From Treponema sp. UBA4267 (GTDB lineage Bacteria > Spirochaetota > Spirochaetia > Treponematales > Treponemataceae), in the NCBI GenBank assembly GCA_002395155.1, contig DGWD01000036.1, positions 40,096 through 104,095 on the forward strand: DNA of 64,000 nucleotides, written 5' to 3'. Under the pieces are notes generated by a model. It was not told the origin of the DNA. It did no database searches and worked only from the letters and a program-made list of their open reading frames with translations. Below, piece by piece: positions 16,948 through 25,003 of the stretch. The position numbers were made by a program, and so were the translations under genes. Each line of letters opens with the position of its first letter. Positions within the stretch are counted from its first letter, which is position 1.

Positions 16948-18483
16948 ATGGTTGGAACATTTTGGGCTTTAGTCCCAGCAATTGTAGCCATCGTATTGGC
17001 ACTTTGTACTAAGGAAGTTTATTCTTCCCTTTTTATTGGAATTATTATTGGTGGTCTTTTTTATGCCATTGATGCAGGAACTGGTTTTACAGGTTTCCTG
17101 ACTCACATTACAAGCGACGGTCTTGTAAGTTCTCTTGCAGATTCTTACAACGTTGGTATTCTGATTTTCCTTGTTATTCTTGGAACTATGGTTGCCCTTA
17201 TGAATAAAGCAGGCGGTTCTGCAGCTTTTGGTAACTGGGCAAAGAAACACATTAAATCTAAAGTTGGTGCTCAGGTTGCAACAATTCTTCTTGGTATTTT
17301 GATTTTTATTGATGACTACTTCAACTGTCTTACTGTTGGTTCAGTTATGAAGCCAGTTACAGACAAACATGGAGTTTCAAAAGAAAAACTTGCATATCTT
17401 ATTGATGCTACTGCCGCTCCAGTTTGTATCATCGCTCCAATTTCTTCATGGGCTGCTGCAGTTGCAGGCTTTGTTACAGAAGGAGAAAATGGTATTGAAC
17501 TTTTCTGTAAGGCTATTCCTTTCAACTTCTATGCAATTCTTACTATTGTAATGATGTTTGCCATGGTATTTATGAAGTTTGAATATGGTCAGATGTCTAA
17601 ATACGAAAAAGCCCTTTCTACGATGAATGATACCGCTGATGAAGTTGCAGATGAAAATACAAAAGGAAAGGTTTGCGACTTAATCATTCCTGTTGCAATT
17701 CTTATTGTTCTTTGTGTTCTTGGTATGATTTATTCAGGCGGATTCTTTACTAAAATGGTAGAAGATGATGGTGGAAACCTTGTTGCAAATTCAAGTTATT
17801 TGAACTTTATCGAAGCCTTTTCTAATTCAGACGCTTCTGTAGGTTTAGTACTTGGTTCTCTTGGTGCCTTAATCATTACTATTATTTACTATATGGTTCG
17901 TAAGGTTCTTTCATTCAAGGCTTCAATGCTTTGTTTACCTGATGGATTTAAAGCAATGGTTCCAGCCATTTTGATTTTGACTTTGGCATGGACATTGAAA
18001 GCTATGACAGACAGTCTTGGTGCTAAGGATTATGTTGCAGGTCTTGTAGAATCAAGTGCCGGTGGATTAAAAGCCTTCCTCCCAGCTATTGTATTTATAA
18101 TTGCCTGCTTCCTCGCTTTTGCTACAGGTACATCATGGGGAACTTTTGGTATTTTAATTCCTATCTGTATTGCAGCCTTCCCAACAGGTTCACTCAGAAT
18201 TATTTCTATTTCTGCTTGTATGGCTGGTGCTGTTTGTGGAGACCATTGTTCACCAATTTCTGATACAACTATCATGGCAAGTGCAGGTGCTCAGTGTGCT
18301 CACGTTAATCACGTTTCTACACAGTTGCCATATGCCATTACCGTTGCAGCAGTTTCTTTTATTGCCTACATCGTTGCAGGTCTTACTCAGAACCTGAACA
18401 TTGTTGTAAGCTGTATTATTTCATGGATAGTAGGATTAACAGCTCTCTTTGGAGTTCTGATTTTCATGAAAAAGAAGGTTTAA
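16948..18483 (+). CDS. NhaC-family Na+/H+ antiporter-like membrane protein
   Basis: 511 residues with about 12 hydrophobic segments. The conserved NhaC-family features are present: FIDDYFNCLTVG in the middle, and GTSWGTFGILIPI followed by CGDHCSPISDTT near the C-terminus. It probably exchanges a cation, amine or acid for Na+ or H+ across the inner membrane. The family also includes malate/lactate antiporters, so the substrate is uncertain. It follows the small ORF by 16 bases and converges on ilvD. The stop codon is at the base of a 14-bp hairpin, and a possible partial copy of its last codons lies about 140 bases downstream. Confidence 0.85.
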   Translation: MVGTFWALVPAIVAIVLALCTKEVYSSLFIGIIIGGLFYAIDAGTGFTGFLTHITSDGLVSSLADSYNVGILIFLVILGTMVALMNKAGGSAAFGNWAKKHIKSKVGAQVATILLGILIFIDDYFNCLTVGSVMKPVTDKHGVSKEKLAYLIDATAAPVCIIAPISSWAAAVAGFVTEGENGIELFCKAIPFNFYAILTIVMMFAMVFMKFEYGQMSKYEKALSTMNDTADEVADENTKGKVCDLIIPVAILIVLCVLGMIYSGGFFTKMVEDDGGNLVANSSYLNFIEAFSNSDASVGLVLGSLGALIITIIYYMVRKVLSFKASMLCLPDGFKAMVPAILILTLAWTLKAMTDSLGAKDYVAGLVESSAGGLKAFLPAIVFIIACFLAFATGTSWGTFGILIPICIAAFPTGSLRIISISACMAGAVCGDHCSPISDTTIMASAGAQCAHVNHVSTQLPYAITVAAVSFIAYIVAGLTQNLNIVVSCIISWIVGLTALFGVLIFMKKKV

Positions 18484-18640
18484 AATGAATAGTGCAGATG
18501 GCACTATTCATTTTAACTTGAGTTTTTCACAAAACTCTATTTGTTTACGTGTTCGCTTACGCGAACGTTTTGTAAATCCTCAGTTGTTGAAACAACTTGC
18601 GGTTTACAAAATTAAAGAAGGTTTCTAAGAAATAAATAAA
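18482..18640. repeat. Hairpin-rich tract after the antiporter gene, with a possible tail copy
   Basis: This is part of the 303-base gene-free gap 18484-18786. Four hairpins lie in a row: a perfect 14-bp stem at 18482-18514 that includes the stop codon's AA; GAGTTTT/AAAACTC at 18520-18537; GTTCGC/GCGAAC at 18551-18566 with a TTAC loop; and a nested one with outer arms TTTTGTAAA (18568-18576) and TTTACAAAA (18603-18611) and inner arms at 18582-18587/18592-18597. Just after, AAAGAAGGTTT repeats the last codons of the antiporter (11 identical bases), and in that frame it reads LKKVSKK and then a stop. Confidence 0.6.
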
Positions 18641-18653
18641 CTTCACGCAAAAA

Positions 18654-18704
18654 GAAAAAAAAAGCTTCGTTCTATATAAAATTATATCGAACGAAGCTTT
18701 TTTT
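18654..18704. terminator. Bidirectional terminator between antiporter and ilvD
   Basis: AAAGCTTCGTTC (18661-18672) pairs with GAACGAAGCTTT (18689-18700). An inner ATATAA/TTATAT stem extends the hairpin. An A-run and a T-run of at least 7 flank it on both sides. Confidence 0.93.
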
Positions 18705-18708
18705 ATGC

Positions 18709-18768
18709 CTACTCCAAGATAGCACCTTTGTCTGGTCGCAACCTGCGGTTGCTCACCTAGTTTTGCGT
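18709..18768 (-). pseudogene. Displaced second copy of the ilvD 3' end
   Basis: On the minus strand 18732-18709 encodes DKGAILE and a stop, the same peptide as the true ilvD end at 18810-18787. It has only synonymous changes (GCT for GCA, TTG for CTG). Further upstream in this copy, 18768-18757 matches the gene's codons for Ala-Lys-Leu, again with synonymous changes (AAA for AAG, CTA for TTA). Between these two matches the copy carries a 24-base stretch with a hairpin (GCAACC/GGTTGC, 18738-18752) where the gene has 11 bases. A second hairpin (CTAGTTTTGC and its complement, 18757-18779) separates it from the live gene. The copy ends 4 bases from the terminator. Confidence 0.85.
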
Positions 18769-18786
18769 TGCAAAACTAGCACATGT

Positions 18787-20472
18787 CTACTCCAGGATTG
18801 CACCTTTGTCTGCAGATGAGACTAACTTTGCGTATCTTGCAAGATATCCTGTCTTTACTTTTGGCTCTGGGCATACCCATTTTGCCTTACGCTTTGCAAG
18901 TTCTTCATCAGAAACCTGCAAGGTTATTTTATAGTTGTTAATATCAAGCTCAATCATATCCCCTTCTTCAACAAGGGCAATAGGACCTCCTACAGCTGCT
19001 TCAGGAGAACAGTGACCTAAAGAAGCTCCGCGAGTTGCTCCAGAGAAACGTCCATCGGTGATAAGGGCAACATCTTTATCAAGTCCCTGACCTGCAAGGG
19101 CAGCAGTTACAGCAAGCATTTCACGCATTCCAGGACCGCCTTTTGGACCTTCATAACGAATTACAACTACATCACCCTTGTGAATCTGCTGTTTCTGAAC
19201 TGCTTCCATTGCCTCAGACTCATCATTAAAAACTCTGGCAGGACCAACATGATGAAGCAATTCCTTTGCACAGGCAGAACGTTTTACTACAGTTCCATTT
19301 GGAGCAAGATTTCCGAACAAAATTGCAAGACCACCATTTTCACTAAATGGATTTTCAATTGGTCTCAAAATTTCAGGATTTCTGTTTTTTACATTTTTGA
19401 TATTTTCGGCAATTGTTTTTCCTGTTGCAGTAATCAAAGATGTATTAATAAGATTTTTCTTTGCAAGTTCTGCAAGAACAGCCTGAACACCACCTGCATC
19501 ATTCAATTCACACATAAATGTATGTCCCGCAGGAGCAAGATGACAAAGATTAGGAGTTCTATTTGAAATATCATTTACTTCGTGCAAATCAATTTCAAGG
19601 CCAGCTTCATGTGCAATTGCAGGAAGATGAAGCATTGTATTTGAAGAACAGCCAAGTGCCATATCAGCGGCAAGTCCATTTCTAAAACTTTCGGCAGTCA
19701 TCATCTGACGAGCTGTAATTCCTTTTTTATAAAGATTCATAACTGCCATACCAGCGTGTTTTGCAAGAGCAATTCGCTCTCCTGTTACGGCTGGAATTGT
19801 ACCGTTTCCTGGAAGACCAAGGCCTAGAACTTCTGTAAGACAGTTCATTGAGTTTGCCGTAAACATTCCTGAACAAGCCCCGCAACCAGGGCAAGCAGCA
19901 TGCTCCATCTCTTTCAACTGCTCTTCATTAATTTTTCCAACAGCAAGACCGCCTACAGCTTCAAACATATCTGTTAAAGAAAGATTTCTTCCTGAATAAG
20001 GATTAGAAGGATCGTTTCCTGGCAGATGGCCTGGCATCATTGGTCCACCAGAACAGAAAACTGTTGGCAAATCAAGACGAGCTGCAGCCATCAACATTCC
20101 TGGAACAATTTTATCGCAGTTTGGAATCATGACTAAAGCATCAAACTGATGAGCCTTAGTTACACATTCAATTGAATCAGCAATTAGTTCACGAGTAACA
20201 AGAGAATATTTCATTCCTTCATGGCCCATTGCAATTCCATCACAAACTCCGATTGCAGGGAATTCAATTGGTGTACCCCCAGCCATTCTTACACCTGCCT
20301 TAACCGCTTCAGAAATACGGTCAAGTTCAATATGACCCGGAATCAATTCATTCTTTGCACAAATAATTCCAACTAAAGGCTGATTCAATTCTTCATCTGT
20401 ATATCCAGATGCATAAAACAAAGAACGGTGTGGAGCACGAGCAGCACCTTTTTTACAATTATCGCTTTTCAT
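18787..20472 (-). CDS. ilvD: Dihydroxy-acid dehydratase
   Basis: 561 residues. It dehydrates dihydroxy acids in isoleucine and valine synthesis. The Fe-S ligands are visible as Cys in IPNCDKIVPG and in CPGCGACSGMF, and the C-terminal part has GRFSGATRGASLGH. I start at ATG 20472 (MKSDNCKKGAAR), which has GAGG at good spacing; an upstream ATG 13 codons earlier lies within the preceding terminator hairpin. It follows the LRR gene and is the end of the cimA-leuB cluster. The 3' end is duplicated downstream with synonymous differences. Confidence 0.95.
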   Translation of the reverse strand: MKSDNCKKGAARAPHRSLFYASGYTDEELNQPLVGIICAKNELIPGHIELDRISEAVKAGVRMAGGTPIEFPAIGVCDGIAMGHEGMKYSLVTRELIADSIECVTKAHQFDALVMIPNCDKIVPGMLMAAARLDLPTVFCSGGPMMPGHLPGNDPSNPYSGRNLSLTDMFEAVGGLAVGKINEEQLKEMEHAACPGCGACSGMFTANSMNCLTEVLGLGLPGNGTIPAVTGERIALAKHAGMAVMNLYKKGITARQMMTAESFRNGLAADMALGCSSNTMLHLPAIAHEAGLEIDLHEVNDISNRTPNLCHLAPAGHTFMCELNDAGGVQAVLAELAKKNLINTSLITATGKTIAENIKNVKNRNPEILRPIENPFSENGGLAILFGNLAPNGTVVKRSACAKELLHHVGPARVFNDESEAMEAVQKQQIHKGDVVVIRYEGPKGGPGMREMLAVTAALAGQGLDKDVALITDGRFSGATRGASLGHCSPEAAVGGPIALVEEGDMIELDINNYKITLQVSDEELAKRKAKWVCPEPKVKTGYLARYAKLVSSADKGAILE

Positions 20473-20490
20473 TTCAATCCTCTTATACTT

Positions 20491-20524
20491 TAAAAAAAAG
20501 GAGCTACACAAGAGCAGCTCCCCT
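20491..20524 (-). terminator. Terminator between LRR gene and ilvD
   Basis: On the minus strand GGAGCT (20521-20516) pairs with AGCTCC (20505-20500) across a 10-base loop and is followed by eight T residues. Some readthrough is needed if ilvD shares the upstream promoter. Confidence 0.75.
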
Positions 20525-20562
20525 TTATAATTCTAAATTTATAAACCAAGCATCAAATTTAT

Positions 20563-22188
20563 CTAAGCATCATATTTATCGCGAATAACCAGTTTAATCA
20601 AGGTATCTGTCTTAACAGTTACACGCTTTCTCTGGTCATTAAGTTCATCCTTATCCAGGCTGATTCGTGATTCTTCACAAATCTTTTTACAGTAATCAGA
20701 CAAGGTTGCAGGGCTTTCTGCTTCACATGCAAGAATAACATTTTTCTTGTTAATATAATGGAAATAGAACTGTTCAAATTCTTCATTATCTAAAGGAAGT
20801 CCATTAAGCATAACGACATGTCTAAAATCATGAATACGGGCAAATGTTTTACAGCAGGCAATCAGTTTTGGACTAAAATCTTTTCCATTAGCAGTTTCAA
20901 CTGTTTTTTCTGCAATAACAAACAAAACAGGATCAGAAGGAACTTCACCTGTAGGTTCAAAATCAAGCACCTTACTGAATTCAACAGAATCAACAAGGAT
21001 TTTTGCCTTTTTATCGAGTTCTTTTTCATCAACAACTTCTTCATTCAAAGAAGCCTGAACTTCTTCTTCATGTTTAGAGAAAAGATTTTCAAGTTCGTCA
21101 TTTGTAACTATAACACCAGGCTTTGGAGCGTCTTTTTCCATTACAGCCATTGTTTCTGCCAAAACTTCAGATTCCTTATCACTAACAGCAATATCTTCAG
21201 AAACCTCATTACGTTTCTTTTCTTCACCCATAATATCTGCAAGCATTGAATCAATATTATTATCTTCCATTTTCTCTTCCTTATTTCCTTCGTTTTTATT
21301 ATCTATAGTTTCAGTATTATCATTATTTATTGTAGAACTTTCATTCGAAGCCTTACTTTCAGCTTCATCACCTTTACAAAGTTCCAATTCTTCATCAGAT
21401 GCTCCAATTTCTGCACTAAAGAAGGTATCATCATCTTCCATATCTTCTTCATCATTAGCTTCTATTGGTTCATCATCAACATTATCTTTATAAAAGTTTA
21501 CTCCCTCATTTACGATTGAATAAGCCTTTATTAATAGCTTTTCTCCATTTACTGTATTCTGATAAAGAGAACCGTCCTTTATAAAGAAAAGTTCAGACTC
21601 CCCTTCTATTCTGATATTGTGGATGGAGTTACAGCCTTCAAAAGCGTCATCTGCAATTTCTTTTACAGACACAGGCAAAACCAGAGACTCCAAAGAAGTA
21701 CAATTTGCAACCGCATGAGGACCAATTTTTTCTACAGAATTAGGAATTACAAGAGATTTTACCGAGGTACAACCCGACATAAAATCTTCCGGCAATTCTT
21801 TTACACCTGCCCTAAAAGGAATATCAGGTAAGGATGCACAATCTTTAAAAAGCCCCTCAGGAAATGATGATAGAGTTGATGGCATTGTTACTTTATACAA
21901 GGCCGAACATCCAGAAAATAAATAAGCAGGAAGTTCTGTAATATTTGCAGGAAGTTTTACAGTTTCCAAACGCTTTGAATTTTCAAAAAGAGCAGGCCCA
22001 ATTTCTTTTACTGAATCAGGAATAGAAACAGACTGATAAGGACAATCAGAAAAAACTTCTGCGTCTACTGCTCTAGCTCCGTATGGGATTCTGCCTTTAA
22101 ACTCTGTAGATGTATCATCAACACCAATTACAGTGTGTAAATCTGATGAATACAATAAACCATGTTTTTTTACAAATGCATCACTCAT
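20563..22188 (-). CDS. BspA-type leucine-rich-repeat protein without signal peptide
   Basis: 541 residues. Residues about 30-190 are LRR_5/BspA-like repeats with the pattern L-x-SxLPxxLF-SGCS-L-x-V (for example AYLFSGCSALYKVTMPSTL and DCASL, SGCTSVKSLVIPNSV). Residues about 230-370 are a very acidic linker rich in Glu, Asp and Asn. Residues about 385-541 are a separate mixed alpha/beta domain (VLFVIAEKTVETANG) with no recognised family. Most BspA-like proteins are secreted, but this one lacks any signal peptide or membrane segment, so it should be cytoplasmic. It sits between leuB and ilvD. It has a close -10 box and no Shine-Dalgarno, so it may be translated from a nearly leaderless mRNA. 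Confidence 0.75.
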   Translation of the reverse strand: MSDAFVKKHGLLYSSDLHTVIGVDDTSTEFKGRIPYGARAVDAEVFSDCPYQSVSIPDSVKEIGPALFENSKRLETVKLPANITELPAYLFSGCSALYKVTMPSTLSSFPEGLFKDCASLPDIPFRAGVKELPEDFMSGCTSVKSLVIPNSVEKIGPHAVANCTSLESLVLPVSVKEIADDAFEGCNSIHNIRIEGESELFFIKDGSLYQNTVNGEKLLIKAYSIVNEGVNFYKDNVDDEPIEANDEEDMEDDDTFFSAEIGASDEELELCKGDEAESKASNESSTINNDNTETIDNKNEGNKEEKMEDNNIDSMLADIMGEEKKRNEVSEDIAVSDKESEVLAETMAVMEKDAPKPGVIVTNDELENLFSKHEEEVQASLNEEVVDEKELDKKAKILVDSVEFSKVLDFEPTGEVPSDPVLFVIAEKTVETANGKDFSPKLIACCKTFARIHDFRHVVMLNGLPLDNEEFEQFYFHYINKKNVILACEAESPATLSDYCKKICEESRISLDKDELNDQRKRVTVKTDTLIKLVIRDKYDA

Positions 22189-22198
22189 ATAGTTATGT

Positions 22199-22207
22199 AT
22201 TTTATCA
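22199..22207 (-). promoter_or_regulatory. Extended -10 promoter of the LRR gene (short leader)
   Basis: TGATAAAAT on the minus strand; 10 bases separate the hexamer from the ATG. A GCGACA lies 17 bp upstream as a possible -35. No Shine-Dalgarno fits between. Confidence 0.5.
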
Positions 22208-22237
22208 TAAAAATGGGGATTTGTCGCATAAAATTAC

Positions 22238-23323
22238 TTAGATTTTTGCAATAACAAGCTTTCCCATTTCGACTGTTCCAACCAATTTTCCAGCCGCCTT
22301 TACAACTTCTACATCACCTGCAATATCACTGGTTCTCCATCCTTCATTTAAAACTTCATTTACAGCCTTTTCAATTGCCTTTGCTTCTTCTTCCATCTTA
22401 AAGTCATAACGTAAAAGCATTGCCGCAGAAAGTATTGTAGCCAAAGGATTTGCAAGATTTTTACCTGCAATATCTGGAGCAGAACCGTGAATTGGCTCAT
22501 AAAGACCTGGCCCCGAACCATCGCCCAAAGATGCAGAAGCCAGCATTCCAATAGAACCTGTAATTTGACTTGCTTCATCAGAAAGAATATCACCGAACAT
22601 ATTTGAAGTTGCAATTACATCAAACTGACCAGGATTTCTAACCAACTGCATAGCGGCATTATCAACATAAAGAAAATTTAGTTCTACATCAGCATATTGA
22701 GGATGAAGATTTTCGGCTACTGAACGCCACAAACGAGAGGTATTTAAAATGTTGGCTTTATCAACTACCGTAACCTTTTTTCTTCTTCCCTGAGCGGCCT
22801 TAAACGATAGATGCAAAATACGTTCAATTTCTGGAACTGAATAAGATTCTGTATCCCAGGCAGAAGTCTTATCTGGAGCAAAACCCCTATCACCAAAATA
22901 AATACCACCGGTAAGTTCCCTAACAATTAAAATATCAATTCCCTGGCCAATAATTTCGTCTTTAAGCGGACAGGCCGATTTGAGCTGAGGAAAAATTACA
23001 GCAGGACGAAGATTTGCAAAAACCTTAAGACCGCCCCGAAGCCCCAAGAGCCCCTTTTCTGGTCTGATAGAAGGATCTACATTATCCCACTTTGGACCAC
23101 CCAGGGCACCAAGGAGTACTGAATCTGAAGATTTACAAATGTCCAGCTGTTCTTCTGGCAGAGGATTTCCAAACTTATCAATAGCAGAACCACCGGCAAT
23201 CACTTCTTTATAAATAAACTTGTGGCCATATTTTTCTGCAACTTTATCTAAAACTTTTACAGCCTGACCAACCACATCAGGACCAATTCCATCTCCAGGA
23301 ATTAAAGCAATAGTTTTTTCCAT
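22238..23323 (-). CDS. leuB: 3-isopropylmalate dehydrogenase
   Basis: 361 residues, the normal length. It oxidatively decarboxylates 3-isopropylmalate with NAD, and can act on 3-methylmalate when citramalate is the precursor. IPGDGIGPDV, LLGALGGPKWD, RELTGGIYFGDRG and the metal-site stretch SDEASQITGSIG identify it. It lies 22 bases downstream of cimA, so it probably serves the citramalate route to isoleucine as well as leucine. No leuC or leuD lies in the window. Confidence 0.94.
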   Translation of the reverse strand: MEKTIALIPGDGIGPDVVGQAVKVLDKVAEKYGHKFIYKEVIAGGSAIDKFGNPLPEEQLDICKSSDSVLLGALGGPKWDNVDPSIRPEKGLLGLRGGLKVFANLRPAVIFPQLKSACPLKDEIIGQGIDILIVRELTGGIYFGDRGFAPDKTSAWDTESYSVPEIERILHLSFKAAQGRRKKVTVVDKANILNTSRLWRSVAENLHPQYADVELNFLYVDNAAMQLVRNPGQFDVIATSNMFGDILSDEASQITGSIGMLASASLGDGSGPGLYEPIHGSAPDIAGKNLANPLATILSAAMLLRYDFKMEEEAKAIEKAVNEVLNEGWRTSDIAGDVEVVKAAGKLVGTVEMGKLVIAKI

Positions 23324-23345
23324 ACAAATCCCCCCGACAAAATAT

Positions 23346-24941
23346 TTAGATTATTTTCTGATAGCGTTTTTCAATATCGTGAATTAATTTATATTCAAAA
23401 GAATCTGACAGGGCAATCCAGGAAGCCTCAATTACATCGGAAGAAACTCCAATTGTTGTCCAGCTGATTTCTCCATCAGTTGATTCTATAATTACACGAA
23501 CTTTTGAAGCTGTTGCAGATTTTCCATCCAGTACACGAACCTTATAGTCCACAAGTCTGATTTTGGAAACAAGAGGATAAAAGCGTTCCAAAGCCTTTCG
23601 CAGGGCAATATCCAGAGCATTTACAGGACCGTCACCTTCGCCGGCTGTAATTTCTATCTGGCCATCAACTTCGACCTTTATTTGAGCACAAGAATTTACA
23701 CCTTCTTCTGGTCTTGGATAAGAACCATTTGTCTGATAATAATGCAATTTAAAAAATGGCTGATATTTATCCACCAGTTTTCTTACCATAAGTTCAAATG
23801 AACCGTCTGCACCCTCAAACTGGAAGCCCTGACTTTCAAGTTCCTTAACTTTATCACAAATTTCTTCAACAACTGCATCTGTCTTTTTTACATTTGGGAA
23901 GAACTTACGGATTTTTTCTATAATCATTGAACGGCCGGCAACCTCACTCATCAGGAAAACGCGGGAATTTCCAACCAAATCAGGAGACATGTGTTCGTAG
24001 GCAGAAGGATTTTTTAACACGGCATCAATATGCATACCGGCTTTATGGGCAAAGGCATTTCCGCCTACAAAAGGCATTTGAGGATTAAGGCTGATATTGG
24101 TTATTTCTGAAATTTCCTTACAAACCGAAGTAAGGCTTTTGAGTTTTTCTGGAGGAATACATTCATAGCCCATTTTGTACTGTAGGTCTGGCAAAATTGT
24201 AGAAAGATTTGCATTTCCTGTACGTTCACCAAAGCCCAGCAAAACACCCTGAACATGGCAAACACCCTCTTCTACTGCAACCAGAGAATTAGCAACTGCT
24301 AGTCCACAATCATTATGAGTATGAATACCAATTTTTACCTTTGAGCCATAAGTTTTTACAACATCGCGAACAGCCTTCTGAACCTCGTGAACCATTGAAC
24401 CACCACGAGTTTCGCAGAGACAAAGAAGTTCTGCCCCACCTTCAAGAGCAGCATTTAGGGTCTTCATGGCATATTCTTTATCTGCCTCATAACCGGTAAA
24501 AAAGTGTTCTGCATCATATATTACATGCTTGCCATTTTTTACCAGATAAGCACAGGATTCCTTAATCATATTGAGATTTTCTTCAAGACTAGTTTTTATG
24601 ATGTCGGTTACCTGGAATACCCAAGATTTACCAAAAATCACAACATATTCAGTTCCAGCAGCAAGCAAACTCTGAATATTTGAATCATGTTCACATATAA
24701 TATCCTTACGGCGAGTTGAACCAAATGCACAAATTTTTGCATTTTCAAAATGAACCTTCTGTATTTCCTGGAAAAACTCAAAATCCTTTGGGTTAGAACC
24801 TGGATTTCCAGCTTCTATATAGTGAACTCCAAGCTTGTCTAAGGCCTTACATATATGAATTTTATCCTGAACTGAATAAATGATTCCCTCTCCCTGAGCA
24901 CCATCGCGGAGTGTAGAATCCAAAATCTCAATTTTTCTCAT
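23346..24941 (-). CDS. cimA: (R)-citramalate synthase
   Basis: 531 residues of the LeuA superfamily. It joins pyruvate and acetyl-CoA to citramalate, the first step of threonine-independent isoleucine synthesis. LDSTLRDGAQGEG, the AGNPGSNPKDFEFF segment typical of the CimA branch rather than LeuA, the metal ligands in GIHTHNDCG, and a C-terminal LeuA-type regulatory domain (residues about 390-520) support this. A 2-isopropylmalate synthase role is the alternative. The ATG is 7 bases after a TATAAT and has no Shine-Dalgarno. leuB and ilvD follow on the same strand. Confidence 0.88.
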   Translation of the reverse strand: MRKIEILDSTLRDGAQGEGIIYSVQDKIHICKALDKLGVHYIEAGNPGSNPKDFEFFQEIQKVHFENAKICAFGSTRRKDIICEHDSNIQSLLAAGTEYVVIFGKSWVFQVTDIIKTSLEENLNMIKESCAYLVKNGKHVIYDAEHFFTGYEADKEYAMKTLNAALEGGAELLCLCETRGGSMVHEVQKAVRDVVKTYGSKVKIGIHTHNDCGLAVANSLVAVEEGVCHVQGVLLGFGERTGNANLSTILPDLQYKMGYECIPPEKLKSLTSVCKEISEITNISLNPQMPFVGGNAFAHKAGMHIDAVLKNPSAYEHMSPDLVGNSRVFLMSEVAGRSMIIEKIRKFFPNVKKTDAVVEEICDKVKELESQGFQFEGADGSFELMVRKLVDKYQPFFKLHYYQTNGSYPRPEEGVNSCAQIKVEVDGQIEITAGEGDGPVNALDIALRKALERFYPLVSKIRLVDYKVRVLDGKSATASKVRVIIESTDGEISWTTIGVSSDVIEASWIALSDSFEYKLIHDIEKRYQKII

Positions 24942-24948
24942 GAACTTA

Positions 24949-24954
24949 ATTATA
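24949..24954 (-). promoter_or_regulatory. Leaderless promoter of cimA
   Basis: A perfect TATAAT with 7 bases to the cimA ATG. TTTAAA 17 bp upstream is a weak -35. Transcription should start at or within a base or two of the start codon. Confidence 0.5.
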
Positions 24955-25003
24955 GTAATAAACTAAGTTATTTTAAAGCATCACTTATACTGTCTGGAAA
25001 TTT

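Noticed and set aside
18551..18611. Hairpins after the antiporter gene as an integron attC site
   Set aside because: The arms lack the conserved GTTRRRY/RYYYAAC core boxes, and no integrase or cassette array is present.
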